Source: Croceibacterium atlanticum
GTDB taxonomy: Bacteria; Pseudomonadota; Alphaproteobacteria; Sphingomonadales; Sphingomonadaceae
Direction of reading: 5' to 3'
DNA length: 64,000 nucleotides
Assembly (NCBI RefSeq): GCF_001008165.2
Contig: NZ_CP011452.2
Span: forward strand, 310,001-374,000
Notes under the pieces: model-generated
What the model was told of the DNA's origin: nothing
Databases searched by the model: none
Seen by the model: only the letters and a program-made list of their open reading frames with translations
Position numbers and translations under genes: made by a program
Part shown: positions 8,977-16,587 of the stretch, piece by piece
Layout: every line of letters begins with the position of its first letter
Position numbering within the stretch: the first letter of the stretch is position 1

Positions 8977-9696
8977 TTGGCAGACAAGCGGGCAACCATT
9001 GTCATTGTGCACGGCGCCTGGGTCGGCGGCTGGCGCTGGCGCAACGTTGCGGATCTTCTCCGCGACCGGGGGCATTATGTTTTCACTCCGACGCTGACAG
9101 GCCTCGGAGAAAGGGAGCATCTGACCAGCCCGGAGGTGAACCTTTCCCTCCACGCACGCGATATCGCGAACGTAATCAAATATGAAGGTCTCGAGAACGT
9201 GCTGCTCGTCGGCCATTCCTATGGCGGGATGCCGATTTCCCAGGCGACAGAACTTGTCCCGGAAGGGGTGATCAGGTCCATCCTGTATATGGATGCCTTC
9301 CTCCCGGAAGACGGGCAGTCGCTCAACGATCTCGTGCCCGGCGAACCCCATCTGCCGGAGGATCCGAACGATTATCTGGTGCCGCCGCCACGTTTGCTTC
9401 TCCAGGGTTTCAACGCCCATATGACACCTGAAGACCGGGCTTCCTACGAAGACCGCCGTACACCCCAGTCGGTCCATTGCTTCACGGAGAAGGCCCGCCT
9501 GACCGGCGCTCGCGAAAAGATCCCGCAAAAAACCTACGTGATAGCGACCGGCTACAAGAACGATACATTCGCTCCGGTTGCCCAGGCCCTGCGCAAGCGG
9601 GATGACTGGCGCGTCGAAGAAATGCCTTTCACGCACGATCTGCAACATGTGGCGGTCACGGAATCCGCAGACATGATCGAAAGCGCTGTGCCCTAG
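8977..9696 (+). CDS. Alpha/beta hydrolase (small esterase type)
   Basis: A 239-residue cytoplasmic hydrolase, full length for the EstP/salicylate-esterase-like group. The oxyanion region is IVIVHGAWVGGW, the nucleophile elbow GHSYGG places Ser near residue 81, and the catalytic His is in THDLQHVAVT. No signal peptide is present. The start is TTG, with TAGGGAGTAGGA directly upstream. It is preceded by copy 3 of the 17-bp element, and an oxygenase gene follows, so it probably cleaves an ester or lactone intermediate of the same pathway. The substrate is unknown. Confidence 0.9.
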   Translation: MADKRATIVIVHGAWVGGWRWRNVADLLRDRGHYVFTPTLTGLGEREHLTSPEVNLSLHARDIANVIKYEGLENVLLVGHSYGGMPISQATELVPEGVIRSILYMDAFLPEDGQSLNDLVPGEPHLPEDPNDYLVPPPRLLLQGFNAHMTPEDRASYEDRRTPQSVHCFTEKARLTGAREKIPQKTYVIATGYKNDTFAPVAQALRKRDDWRVEEMPFTHDLQHVAVTESADMIESAVP

Positions 9697-9712
9697 GGCT
9701 CCCGAGCTTCCG

Positions 9713-9729
9713 ATTGTCACCACTATTTT
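9713..9729 (+). promoter_or_regulatory. 17-bp AWTGWNNSCACTATTTT element, copy 4
   Basis: Reads ATTGTCACCACTATTTT, 17 bases after the hydrolase stop and about 105 bases before the GTG start of the CmcJ/NvfI-type gene. It differs from copy 5 at only two positions. Confidence 0.6.
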
Positions 9730-9834
9730 AAACAACCAGGGGGCGGCACCTTGGGGGAGAAGGGGATTGGCGCGTAGTTCATCCCGCCCCCGCTTTTCGC
9801 CTGCGCGACGGCCCCTCTCTACGGGAGAAAGCGA

Positions 9835-10644
9835 GTGGAAACAGCCAGCGAAACGGCCCGGGATGCGCCGGACGAGGTCCAAACTTTCATCCGCTATTCG
9901 GAAAGGTCAGCTGATGGCGGCTATATCGAAAAGAATGGCAGCTACTCCTTCGAAATGGAGGACCATGATGTAACCGTGCGCAATGCACGAAAACTCGACA
10001 CGGCCTTCGATACGCATGGTTTCGCCCTGGTGAAGCACCCGGTGGATGTAGATTTCACCGATCAGCATGATTTCGAGAAGCGCTATTACCCGGAAGTCTG
10101 CCGGCTGGTAAAAAGCATGACGGGTGCCCGGGAGGTATTCGCCTTCATGGGCATATTGCGCGGAGGAGAAGACGCGAAGGGCGGTGGCCCGGCATTGAGC
10201 GCCCATGTCGACTTCGACGAGGCCGCATTGCGCCAGTGGGTGGCAAGGCTTGCCCCGGATCGGGCGCAGGAACTGGCCGGCAAGAGGCTGGTGAACATCA
10301 ATGTCTGGCGGGGAACGATCCCGGTGGAGAATTACCCTCTCGCCGTCTGCGATGCGCGCAGCGTCAGCAAGGAGGATTTTCTTCGTGTGTCGCTGGGCCG
10401 TCCGGAAGGCGGGTTTCGGGAAGGGATGCCGGCCGGGTTGAACATGGCCTACAACCCGAAACACCAATGGTATTATTTCCCATTCATGCAACCGGATGAG
10501 GCGTTGGTTTTTCGCCTGTTCGACACGGGGAACCCGGCCTGGGAAATGACCGGGCACACCGCTTTCGAGGATCCGACCAGCGACCCGTATTCTGCAAAAA
10601 GGCAGAGCTTTGAAGTCAGAACCATCGCGGTTTTCGACGAATGA
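9835..10644 (+). CDS. CmcJ/NvfI-family oxygenase-like protein
   Basis: A 269-residue protein of the CmcJ/NvfI/AsaB family, which is best known from fungal secondary metabolism and cephamycin synthesis and includes Fe/2-oxoglutarate-like hydroxylases and desaturases. Family landmarks are visible: SAHVDFDEAAL (metal-binding HxD type), LVNINVWRGTI, PLAVCDARSV, WYYFPFMQPDE and a terminal RQSFEVRTIAVF. The start is GTG with GGGAGAAA upstream. Copy 4 of the 17-bp element lies in the promoter region. The reaction is not known; hydroxylation or desaturation of the pathway substrate is a reasonable guess. Confidence 0.82.
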   Translation: METASETARDAPDEVQTFIRYSERSADGGYIEKNGSYSFEMEDHDVTVRNARKLDTAFDTHGFALVKHPVDVDFTDQHDFEKRYYPEVCRLVKSMTGAREVFAFMGILRGGEDAKGGGPALSAHVDFDEAALRQWVARLAPDRAQELAGKRLVNINVWRGTIPVENYPLAVCDARSVSKEDFLRVSLGRPEGGFREGMPAGLNMAYNPKHQWYYFPFMQPDEALVFRLFDTGNPAWEMTGHTAFEDPTSDPYSAKRQSFEVRTIAVFDE

Positions 10645-10688
10645 GTGGGGCGGTGAACTTTGAAGGCGTTGCGATGCGCATTACGCCG

Positions 10689-11000
10689 TCAGCCGGGCGA
10701 AGCGCCGGCAGGTGCGCCGATGCGAAATTGTGCTTCCTCCAGCCGGATCAGCCGGGCTTGTCCGCTTTGCTGCCACGGATCCTGCGACATGCGTTCGCGG
10801 ACTTCGTCTTCGCTATTGGCAAGGAACACGAACGCAATGTGTTCGGATCGCATCAGCAGCCCGGCCATCGCGATGAACCCTTCCGTTTCGAGCTTGCCCA
10901 TATAGGCCGCGTGATCCGCAAAACCCGGTTGTTCGTGCGCATCCTTGGAATGATCCCAGAGATCTGTCCGCTCGACAAGGGCGAAAAACGTCCTCTTCAT
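10689..11000 (-). CDS. YciI-like protein
   Basis: A 103-residue YciI-fold protein, probably cytoplasmic. It shows the family pattern of an N-terminal strand (RTFFALVERTDLW), a helix with HAAYMGKLETEGFI and a strand with HIAFVFLANSEDEV. YciI-like proteins often assist in degradation of chlorinated or hydroxylated aromatics, as in muconolactone-isomerase-like roles, but the activity here is unproven. ATG 11000 has AAGGAAG upstream and is preferred over an in-frame ATG at 11036. It is divergent from the luciferase-like monooxygenase, with inverted repeats in the shared gap, so the two are probably co-regulated. Confidence 0.85.
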   Translation of the reverse strand: MKRTFFALVERTDLWDHSKDAHEQPGFADHAAYMGKLETEGFIAMAGLLMRSEHIAFVFLANSEDEVRERMSQDPWQQSGQARLIRLEEAQFRIGAPAGASPG

Positions 11001-11014
11001 GATTGCTTCCTTTG

Positions 11015-11103
11015 CAAATATAAATACAGATTCCACCTATAGATAATAGGAATATGTATTCAAGGAGATTCCGGAGATTTATAAATGCAAGTATTTATAT
11101 TTG
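11015..11103. repeat. 13-bp perfect inverted repeat spanning the yciI/LLM control region
   Basis: CAAATATAAATAC at 11015-11027 is exactly inverted as GTATTTATATTTG at 11091-11103. The right arm covers codons 3 to 7 of the luciferase-like gene. A second imperfect dyad, AATACAGATTCC against GGAATATGTATT, lies inside at 11023-11060 around CCTAT-agata-ATAGG. The stretch is AT-rich in a GC-rich neighbourhood. It may be an operator or a DNA loop site. Confidence 0.6.
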
Positions 11104-12284
11104 ATTGGACAGCTTATGCTGAAAATGTCGATAAATTCAAAATTGATGGAGAGGTGCCGCGACTTGTTGGCGAGCATTTTGAGCCAGAGGTGGCCGTCAA
11201 TACCTACGCAAACCACTTGGCGGCTTGGGAAGAGCTTGAGAGACAGGGTTTCGATGGTGTCGCAATTAACGAACATCATGGCACACCATTCGGCATGGGC
11301 GCATCGCCAAACCTCCTTGCGGCTGCGCTGTCCCAGCGCACCGAAAGGTTGAAGATCCTTGTCTATGCGAACCTGTTGCCGATCCACGAGCCGCTGCGCC
11401 TGGCCGAAGAGATCGCCATGTTGGATTGCATGACCAATGGCCGCCTTCTTTGCGGTGTCGGACGGGGTGCGCCGCGTGAATACAAGATCTTCAACGTGCC
11501 GATGAGCGAATCGCGCAGCCGTTTCACCGAGGCGTTCGAGGTCATGCGCCGGGCTTGGACGGATGACCGCCTGTCTTTCCAGGGTGAACATTTCAGCTTC
11601 GATGATGTTTCGATCTGGCCGCGGACTGTCCAGAAACCACATCCGCCGATCTGGATTCCGCTTACCGGCTCAAAGGAATCAATCGAATGGGCCGCCGAAC
11701 AGGATGCGGCGATCACTCCGGGCGTTTTCCCCGGTCCGATGCGCGAAGATACGATCCGCTATTTCGCCGAGTGCCAGCGCAAACACGGACGGAAGGTCGA
11801 TCCGAACAAGATCAGCATCATGGTGGATTGCTATGTGGCGGATTCGAAGGAACAGGCCATCGACGAATATGGCGAACATCTGATGTATCTGTTCAACACG
11901 CTGCTTCGTTATGATCAGGTCTGGCAGTCGGACGTCAAGAAGACCAAATATTACAGCAGCACCGCCTTTGAACATCTGCGTGAGGGCGCGAAGGGGACAC
12001 TGGCTGAAGACGACACTGTCTTTAACGAGTGGACGATAGAGACAGTGCGTGACGCCGCCCAGCACATGCCGATCGGCACAGCGGACGAGGTGGTGGAGCG
12101 TATCCTGGCAGAATGCGACGATGCTGGCGCGAATAATGTGCTGCTCGTCTGCAATCGCGGCGACATGCCGCACCACATGTACATGAACCAGATTCGCCGT
12201 ATCGGCGAGGAGGTCCTTCCCCGCCTTCAGGCACATAATGTCACCGTGGTTCCCCATGCCGAGCAGCGGGAAGCAGCGGAATAA
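11085..12284 (+). CDS. Luciferase-like (LLM class) flavin-dependent monooxygenase
   Basis: A 399-residue TIM-barrel monooxygenase using reduced flavin. It has the LLM pattern AINEHHGTPFGM near residues 60-71, SPNLLAAALSQRTERLKI, RLAEEIAMLDCMTNGRL and GVGRGAPREY. No signal peptide is present. Such enzymes need a separate reductase, and the flavin reductase at 15411 is a natural partner. The first 20 codons are much richer in A and T than the rest and contain one arm of a 13-bp inverted repeat. A GGAG lies about 10 bases before the ATG. The substrate is unknown; ring-cleaving or Baeyer-Villiger-type chemistry is possible. Confidence 0.92.
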   Translation: MQVFIFDWTAYAENVDKFKIDGEVPRLVGEHFEPEVAVNTYANHLAAWEELERQGFDGVAINEHHGTPFGMGASPNLLAAALSQRTERLKILVYANLLPIHEPLRLAEEIAMLDCMTNGRLLCGVGRGAPREYKIFNVPMSESRSRFTEAFEVMRRAWTDDRLSFQGEHFSFDDVSIWPRTVQKPHPPIWIPLTGSKESIEWAAEQDAAITPGVFPGPMREDTIRYFAECQRKHGRKVDPNKISIMVDCYVADSKEQAIDEYGEHLMYLFNTLLRYDQVWQSDVKKTKYYSSTAFEHLREGAKGTLAEDDTVFNEWTIETVRDAAQHMPIGTADEVVERILAECDDAGANNVLLVCNRGDMPHHMYMNQIRRIGEEVLPRLQAHNVTVVPHAEQREAAE

Positions 12285-12338
12285 CAAAAATCGACAGTTT
12301 TCCCTGGGCAAAGGCCGGCGGAAATCAGGGAGAGGGAC

Positions 12339-13781
12339 ATGGGGTTGAGTCATAGCGCGGCAGATGGTGCCCGCAGTGCGGAGCATCCGCTCCTGCGGCC
12401 GGCATACCGGCGTTGGGTTGTTTTCGTTCTGCTGCTGGTCGCGATTTTCAATTTCGCGGACCGGGCAATCCTTGCTGTGCTCGCGCAGCCGATCAAGGAA
12501 GATCTGCACCTTACAGATACCGATCTGGGCATTCTTCAGGGGCTAGGATTCGCCATTCTATACTCCGTTCTCGGCGTTCCTCTTGGCATGATGGCAGAAC
12601 GCGTGACGCGTACTCGTCTCCTGACTGCATGTATTGTCGTCTGGTCTGGCATGACGGTTGCCTGCGGGTTCGCCGTGAATTTTGCGACCATGCTGCTAGG
12701 GAGGATTGGCGTCGGAATTGGGGAAGCGGGTGCGCAACCGATCACCAATTCTCTGGTTTCTGACCATTTCGGCCCCGTCCGCCGAGGGTCGATCTTTTCC
12801 CTGATATTGCTGGGATCCCCGATCGGATTTCTTCTCGGCCAGTCGGTCGGTGGCATTGTGGCGAGCGAGTGGGGATGGCGTGCGGCATTTTATGCCATGG
12901 GTGTGCCGGGCCTGATCGTGGCGGCGCTGGTGCTGTTCACATTGCGTGAACCGCCCCGCGGTCTGGCCGAAGGTTCTGCCGCGCATGACACGGATGCTGC
13001 GCCATCCCTTATGGAAGTGCTGCGCTACTTGTTCGCAAAGCCGACATTTCGCCATCTGCTTGCCGGCTTCGTAATCGGTAGCTTCACGATGAATGCCATC
13101 GCCAATTTCGTGCTGCCATTTTATCTTCGCGGCTTCGATATTCCCCTGGCCACGATGGGGGTACTTTTCGGCGTGGTCAGCTTCTTCTCGAACGGGCTTG
13201 GCATGGTGCTCGGCGGTTTCGGGTTCGACTGGCTTGGGCGTCGTGATCAGCGCTGGGTGATGTGGGGGCCGGCTATCGCGCTTCTGCTTTGCATTCCGAT
13301 CTATTTCGGCGCCTTTTACAGTCAGGCGATCTATATCTCACTGGCCTTCATATTCTTCGGTAACATGTCGCTCGCCTCCTTCATGGCGCCGACCATGGCC
13401 AGCATGCAAAATATGGCGGGCCCCCGAATGCGCGCCACGACTTCGGCTGTGACCGCGATGATCATAGGAATAGTGGGGGCCGGGTTAGGTCCGACCGTCG
13501 TCGGCATTCTTAGCGATGCCTATGCGGTGCGCCTGTTCGACGGAGCGGACTTCTTCGCGAATTGTCCTGGCGGTCGCGGCGTGGACGGGATCGGCAGCGC
13601 CATGGATGACAATTGCCTGGCGGCATCAACCGATGGTCTTCGTTTTGCCCTGATCAGTGTACTTGGAATATTCGCTTGGGCCGCATTGCATTATTGGCTC
13701 GCCGCCAGGACGCTCAAGCAGGATCTCTATGTTCCGCAACGCGTTTCAGCGGAGCCGGAGGTGGGAGCGGCAATGGTCTAG
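12339..13781 (+). CDS. MFS transporter (spinster-like), second copy
   Basis: A 480-residue inner-membrane transporter with about 12 membrane segments. It shows the spinster-like start FADRAILAVLAQPIKEDL, a helix 2-3 loop motif GVPLGMMAERVTRTR and IGVGIGEAGAQP. Length is normal. The ribosome site GGGAGAGGGAC precedes the ATG. It follows the luciferase-like monooxygenase by 54 bases and is probably co-transcribed with it. Its stop overlaps the convergent GntR gene by four bases. It is related to, but clearly diverged from, the transporter at 7495. Confidence 0.92.
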   Translation: MGLSHSAADGARSAEHPLLRPAYRRWVVFVLLLVAIFNFADRAILAVLAQPIKEDLHLTDTDLGILQGLGFAILYSVLGVPLGMMAERVTRTRLLTACIVVWSGMTVACGFAVNFATMLLGRIGVGIGEAGAQPITNSLVSDHFGPVRRGSIFSLILLGSPIGFLLGQSVGGIVASEWGWRAAFYAMGVPGLIVAALVLFTLREPPRGLAEGSAAHDTDAAPSLMEVLRYLFAKPTFRHLLAGFVIGSFTMNAIANFVLPFYLRGFDIPLATMGVLFGVVSFFSNGLGMVLGGFGFDWLGRRDQRWVMWGPAIALLLCIPIYFGAFYSQAIYISLAFIFFGNMSLASFMAPTMASMQNMAGPRMRATTSAVTAMIIGIVGAGLGPTVVGILSDAYAVRLFDGADFFANCPGGRGVDGIGSAMDDNCLAASTDGLRFALISVLGIFAWAALHYWLAARTLKQDLYVPQRVSAEPEVGAAMV

Positions 13782-15202
13782 ATCGGGCGGTTCCGGCTCA
13801 TGGCCATCATGACGCAAGAGGATTCTTCCTTCGCGGCGGACAGGCTCTCCGGATCCTCGGGAACAACGGTATCGAGCAATCGGCGCAGCAGTTCGAAATA
13901 TTCGGTCTGTATCGAGGTGGGGAAACGATCGAGGAGTAGCGGGTGAAAACGCGCTTCATAAGCCGTCAGGCAGCGTGAGAAAAGATCCACAATCGGGCTG
14001 TCTGCTACTTGGGAAACTCCCTGCACGAGACGCAGCAGGTCATAGCGATCAATGGATTCACTGCTGCGGGCTCGACTGAGCAGCTTGTCCAGCCAGGCGC
14101 GCTGTTTCGCGGTCGCACGGCTTACCGCCAGCGCAGGAATGAAGCGATTGAGCTGAAACAAGATCGTTCCGGTTGCCTTCGGGTCCATCTGGTGGCTGAT
14201 CAGGAAGGCGAGCATCAGGCGTATGCTTCCCGTTCCGCGCAAGTCCCTTATTACCAACCCGTTACCGCGGCCGCGGCGGCATTCGACCAAGCCGCTGTCC
14301 TGCACCTGCCGGATGGCCTGACGCAGTGTTGCTCGGCTGACGCTGAAACGTTCGCACAAATCCCATTCGGATCCGATGCGCTGGCCGGCGCTTCCGTTGT
14401 GCAATATCTCCGCAGCCAGCCGGCGCGCCACCAGGGTGGCCAGAGTTCGGTCGTCTTCCTGCCTGGCGGTATCGATCGCCGGGAAGGCGAGCGAAGGTAA
14501 CTGCTCTCGCAAGCAAGATTGCAGTTCGCGGTTCAATTCCTGGCTTGCCTGAATGGCTCCCTGGTCATCACCGGCAGAGAGTGCCGCTCGCAATCTCGAG
14601 GCGCCATGATGACGGGCCGTGCAATCCAACCCATCAATTGCGGCGTTGTCCTTTGCGAACTCCGCCGTAAGATCATTGAGACAGGCGGTGAAAAGTTCGA
14701 TCACCGGTTCGCCGCTTCGGAGGGCCAGCTCTTCCCGAACCCGCATATGCCATTCGCAAATGCCTTCGCCGTCTTCGGGGCCATCCAGTGTGGCAATTGC
14801 CTTGCCCGTGCCTGCCGTCGCAGCAAGGCCGGCCGCCATGAGATCCACCGCTTCCCGCGCATCAATCAATTGGGTCTTGGTTATGCCGGCCATTTTGAAG
14901 AAGTTGGCCAGCTCTGACCCGATGGTGCCGGCATCCGGTTGGGCTACGATAAAGCCTCCGCAGGGGCCTGGACGCAACCGGCCAAGACCGCGTCGTTCGA
15001 GCAGGGCAACCCCTTCGCGCGCCGCGGCGCGGCCCACACGATAATGTTCCGATAAATCCCGGAGCGAGCCCATCACTCCACCAGGCGGAATATTTTTCGA
15101 AGCAATGTCGTCTTCGATCCGGCGAGCAAGTTGTTCAGCCAATCTTGCGCCCTGCGCATCCTCGCTTGTCGATGCGCTGTAGATTTTTTCTGCAGTCGTC
15201 AT
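13778..15202 (-). CDS. Duplicated GntR (FadR-like) regulator, two winged-helix units
   Basis: At 474 residues this is twice the size of an ordinary FadR/FCD regulator. A first GntR winged helix lies at about residues 18-88 (MGSLRDLSEHYRVGRAAARE, then LLERRGLGRLRPG). A second lies near 250-320 (GSEWDLCERFSVSRATLRQ, then GLVECRRGRGNGLVI). Each is followed by a helical effector-like region. The molecule therefore looks like a covalent pseudo-dimer. ATG 15202 has AGAGGA in front. A paralog with the same layout is at 16584. Either may control this cluster; targets and ligand are unknown. Confidence 0.85.
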   Translation of the reverse strand: MTTAEKIYSASTSEDAQGARLAEQLARRIEDDIASKNIPPGGVMGSLRDLSEHYRVGRAAAREGVALLERRGLGRLRPGPCGGFIVAQPDAGTIGSELANFFKMAGITKTQLIDAREAVDLMAAGLAATAGTGKAIATLDGPEDGEGICEWHMRVREELALRSGEPVIELFTACLNDLTAEFAKDNAAIDGLDCTARHHGASRLRAALSAGDDQGAIQASQELNRELQSCLREQLPSLAFPAIDTARQEDDRTLATLVARRLAAEILHNGSAGQRIGSEWDLCERFSVSRATLRQAIRQVQDSGLVECRRGRGNGLVIRDLRGTGSIRLMLAFLISHQMDPKATGTILFQLNRFIPALAVSRATAKQRAWLDKLLSRARSSESIDRYDLLRLVQGVSQVADSPIVDLFSRCLTAYEARFHPLLLDRFPTSIQTEYFELLRRLLDTVVPEDPESLSAAKEESSCVMMAMSRNRPI

Positions 15203-15288
15203 TCAGTCCTCTCCGCGAAGATACAAACGCTTGGAAGGCTGACTTGCAAGCCGATTCATGATCGGCGTCGACTATATTTTTGCAAACG

Positions 15289-15305
15289 ATTGTCGGCACT
15301 ATTTT
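15289..15305 (+). promoter_or_regulatory. 17-bp AWTGWNNSCACTATTTT element, copy 5
   Basis: Reads ATTGTCGGCACTATTTT and ends about 105 bases before the flavin reductase start. This completes the set of five directional copies, each upstream of a catabolic or transport gene. Confidence 0.6.
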
Positions 15306-15410
15306 AAGCTCTTCGGCTTTTGCACCCTGATCCAGAATGTCGAGATTCAGCGCGAAACATGCGCTGTATTTTTCGCGCGCCGTAAGACCGAAGAAAACGA
15401 TATCCTGCCC

Positions 15411-15950
15411 ATGATCAGAAGCCCCCGAGCCGCCGCCTCCAGCCGATCCTGTTCGGATCGCCCCGAGAGTCTTTCAGAGGACTTCCGGCATTCCCTGCGG
15501 CGCTTCGGAAATGGCGTGACCATTGTGGCAACAGTGGATCGGCAAGGCCAGCCACGGGGACTGATGATGACGGCGGTCATGTCTTTGTGCATGGAGCCGC
15601 CTTCGATGTTGATCGCGGTCAACCGGGCCGCTTCCGCGTTGCCGTTTCTGCTCGAACGAGGTCGCTTCAGCATCAATATCATCGGGGCAGGCGAAGAAGA
15701 AGAATGCGCACGTTTTGCCAGGGCAGATGCAGAAACGCGCTTCGTAAACCATGACTGGGATTGCGGGACGGACAACATTCCCCGTTACCGGAGGGCGGCT
15801 GCCACGATCATCTGCGATATTGACGATGCCCGGCCCTTCGGCAGCCACATGGTCATCCAGGGGCTTGTTCGCGAAAGCTACTATGCGAAGGAGATCGGCG
15901 GCCTGGTTTATCTGGATGGCCGGTTCTTCAACGTGAAGGCGGGCGGCTGA
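15411..15950 (+). CDS. Flavin reductase (HpaC/RutF-like)
   Basis: A 179-residue flavin:NAD(P)H reductase that supplies reduced flavin to a two-component monooxygenase. The fold markers are RFGNGVTIVATVDRQGQP, GLMMTAVMSLCMEPPSMLI, VNRAASALPFLLERGRFSIN and a closing GGLVYLDGRFFNV. The natural client in this window is the luciferase-like monooxygenase at 11085. The frame is open upstream to 15258, but the family similarity begins after the ATG at 15411; no strong ribosome site is seen. Copy 5 of the 17-bp element is upstream. Confidence 0.9.
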   Translation: MIRSPRAAASSRSCSDRPESLSEDFRHSLRRFGNGVTIVATVDRQGQPRGLMMTAVMSLCMEPPSMLIAVNRAASALPFLLERGRFSINIIGAGEEEECARFARADAETRFVNHDWDCGTDNIPRYRRAAATIICDIDDARPFGSHMVIQGLVRESYYAKEIGGLVYLDGRFFNVKAGG

Positions 15951-16077
15951 CAGATTCTAGCAGGGGCCCGGGCAAATGCACTGGACCGGGGATCGAGAAT
16001 CAAGGCAGATGGTGAAAACCAGGTCGGCACCAGTACCGGCACATGGTTCGATAATGAGGGAAAGGAACTGTCTGACC

Positions 16078-16587
16078 ATGAATATCCGCAACAGGATCAG
16101 CCTGATCGCCTTGGCTTTTGGCATGGGCACTGCGCCCAGCCATACCTTCGCACAGGCGGAGCCGGGTCTCGAATTCGCGTTCGAGGAAATCGTGACCCTG
16201 GGCCCGGGGCTTGCCGTGGGAGAAACGCCGCGGGGCATGCGCAACATGATCCCTATTACCGGCGGCACGTTTGAAGGGCCGGGCATAAAGGGCACGATCA
16301 TTCCCGGCGGTTGGGACTGGCAGCTGACCCGGGGCGATGGATGCACCGAAATCGAAGCGGATTACATGCTGAGGACTGACGACGGCGTGGTCATCAATGT
16401 GATCAATGAAGGTGTGCTTTGCCCGCCTAAGGATGGCAAGCCGGTGCCGGTGCGGACCCAGCCGCGCTTCGAAGCTCCGCTGGGCAAATATGAATGGCTC
16501 AACAGCACGGCCTTTATCGGAACGCTGGAGATGGCGACCGGTCTGGACGAACCTGCGGTGAAGATCCGTTTCTACAAGGCGATCTAG
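16078..16587 (+). CDS. Exported DUF3237 protein
   Basis: A 169-residue protein with a cleavable signal peptide (ending near SHTFAQ) and a DUF3237 domain: LEFAFEEIVTLGPG, a central GGTFEGPGIKGTIIPGG, then ADYMLRTDDGVVINVINEG and a terminal KIRFYKAI. The function of the family is not established; members occur in aromatic and xenobiotic gene clusters. GAGGGAAAGGAA precedes the chosen ATG. Its stop overlaps the convergent second GntR gene by four bases. A periplasmic binding or lactonase-like role is speculation. Confidence 0.85.
   Translation: MNIRNRISLIALAFGMGTAPSHTFAQAEPGLEFAFEEIVTLGPGLAVGETPRGMRNMIPITGGTFEGPGIKGTIIPGGWDWQLTRGDGCTEIEADYMLRTDDGVVINVINEGVLCPPKDGKPVPVRTQPRFEAPLGKYEWLNSTAFIGTLEMATGLDEPAVKIRFYKAI

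Noticed and set aside
15222-15235. TACAAACGCTTGGA upstream of the first duplicated GntR gene as a LacI-type site
   Set aside because: The palindrome core is broken on the right side and the gene belongs to the other cluster.
15281-15294. TGCAAACGATTGTC as a seventh LacI operator
   Set aside because: It matches only 11 of 14 positions, overlaps copy 5 of the 17-bp element, and the shared CGATTGTC is also found in copy 4, so it is better explained by that element.
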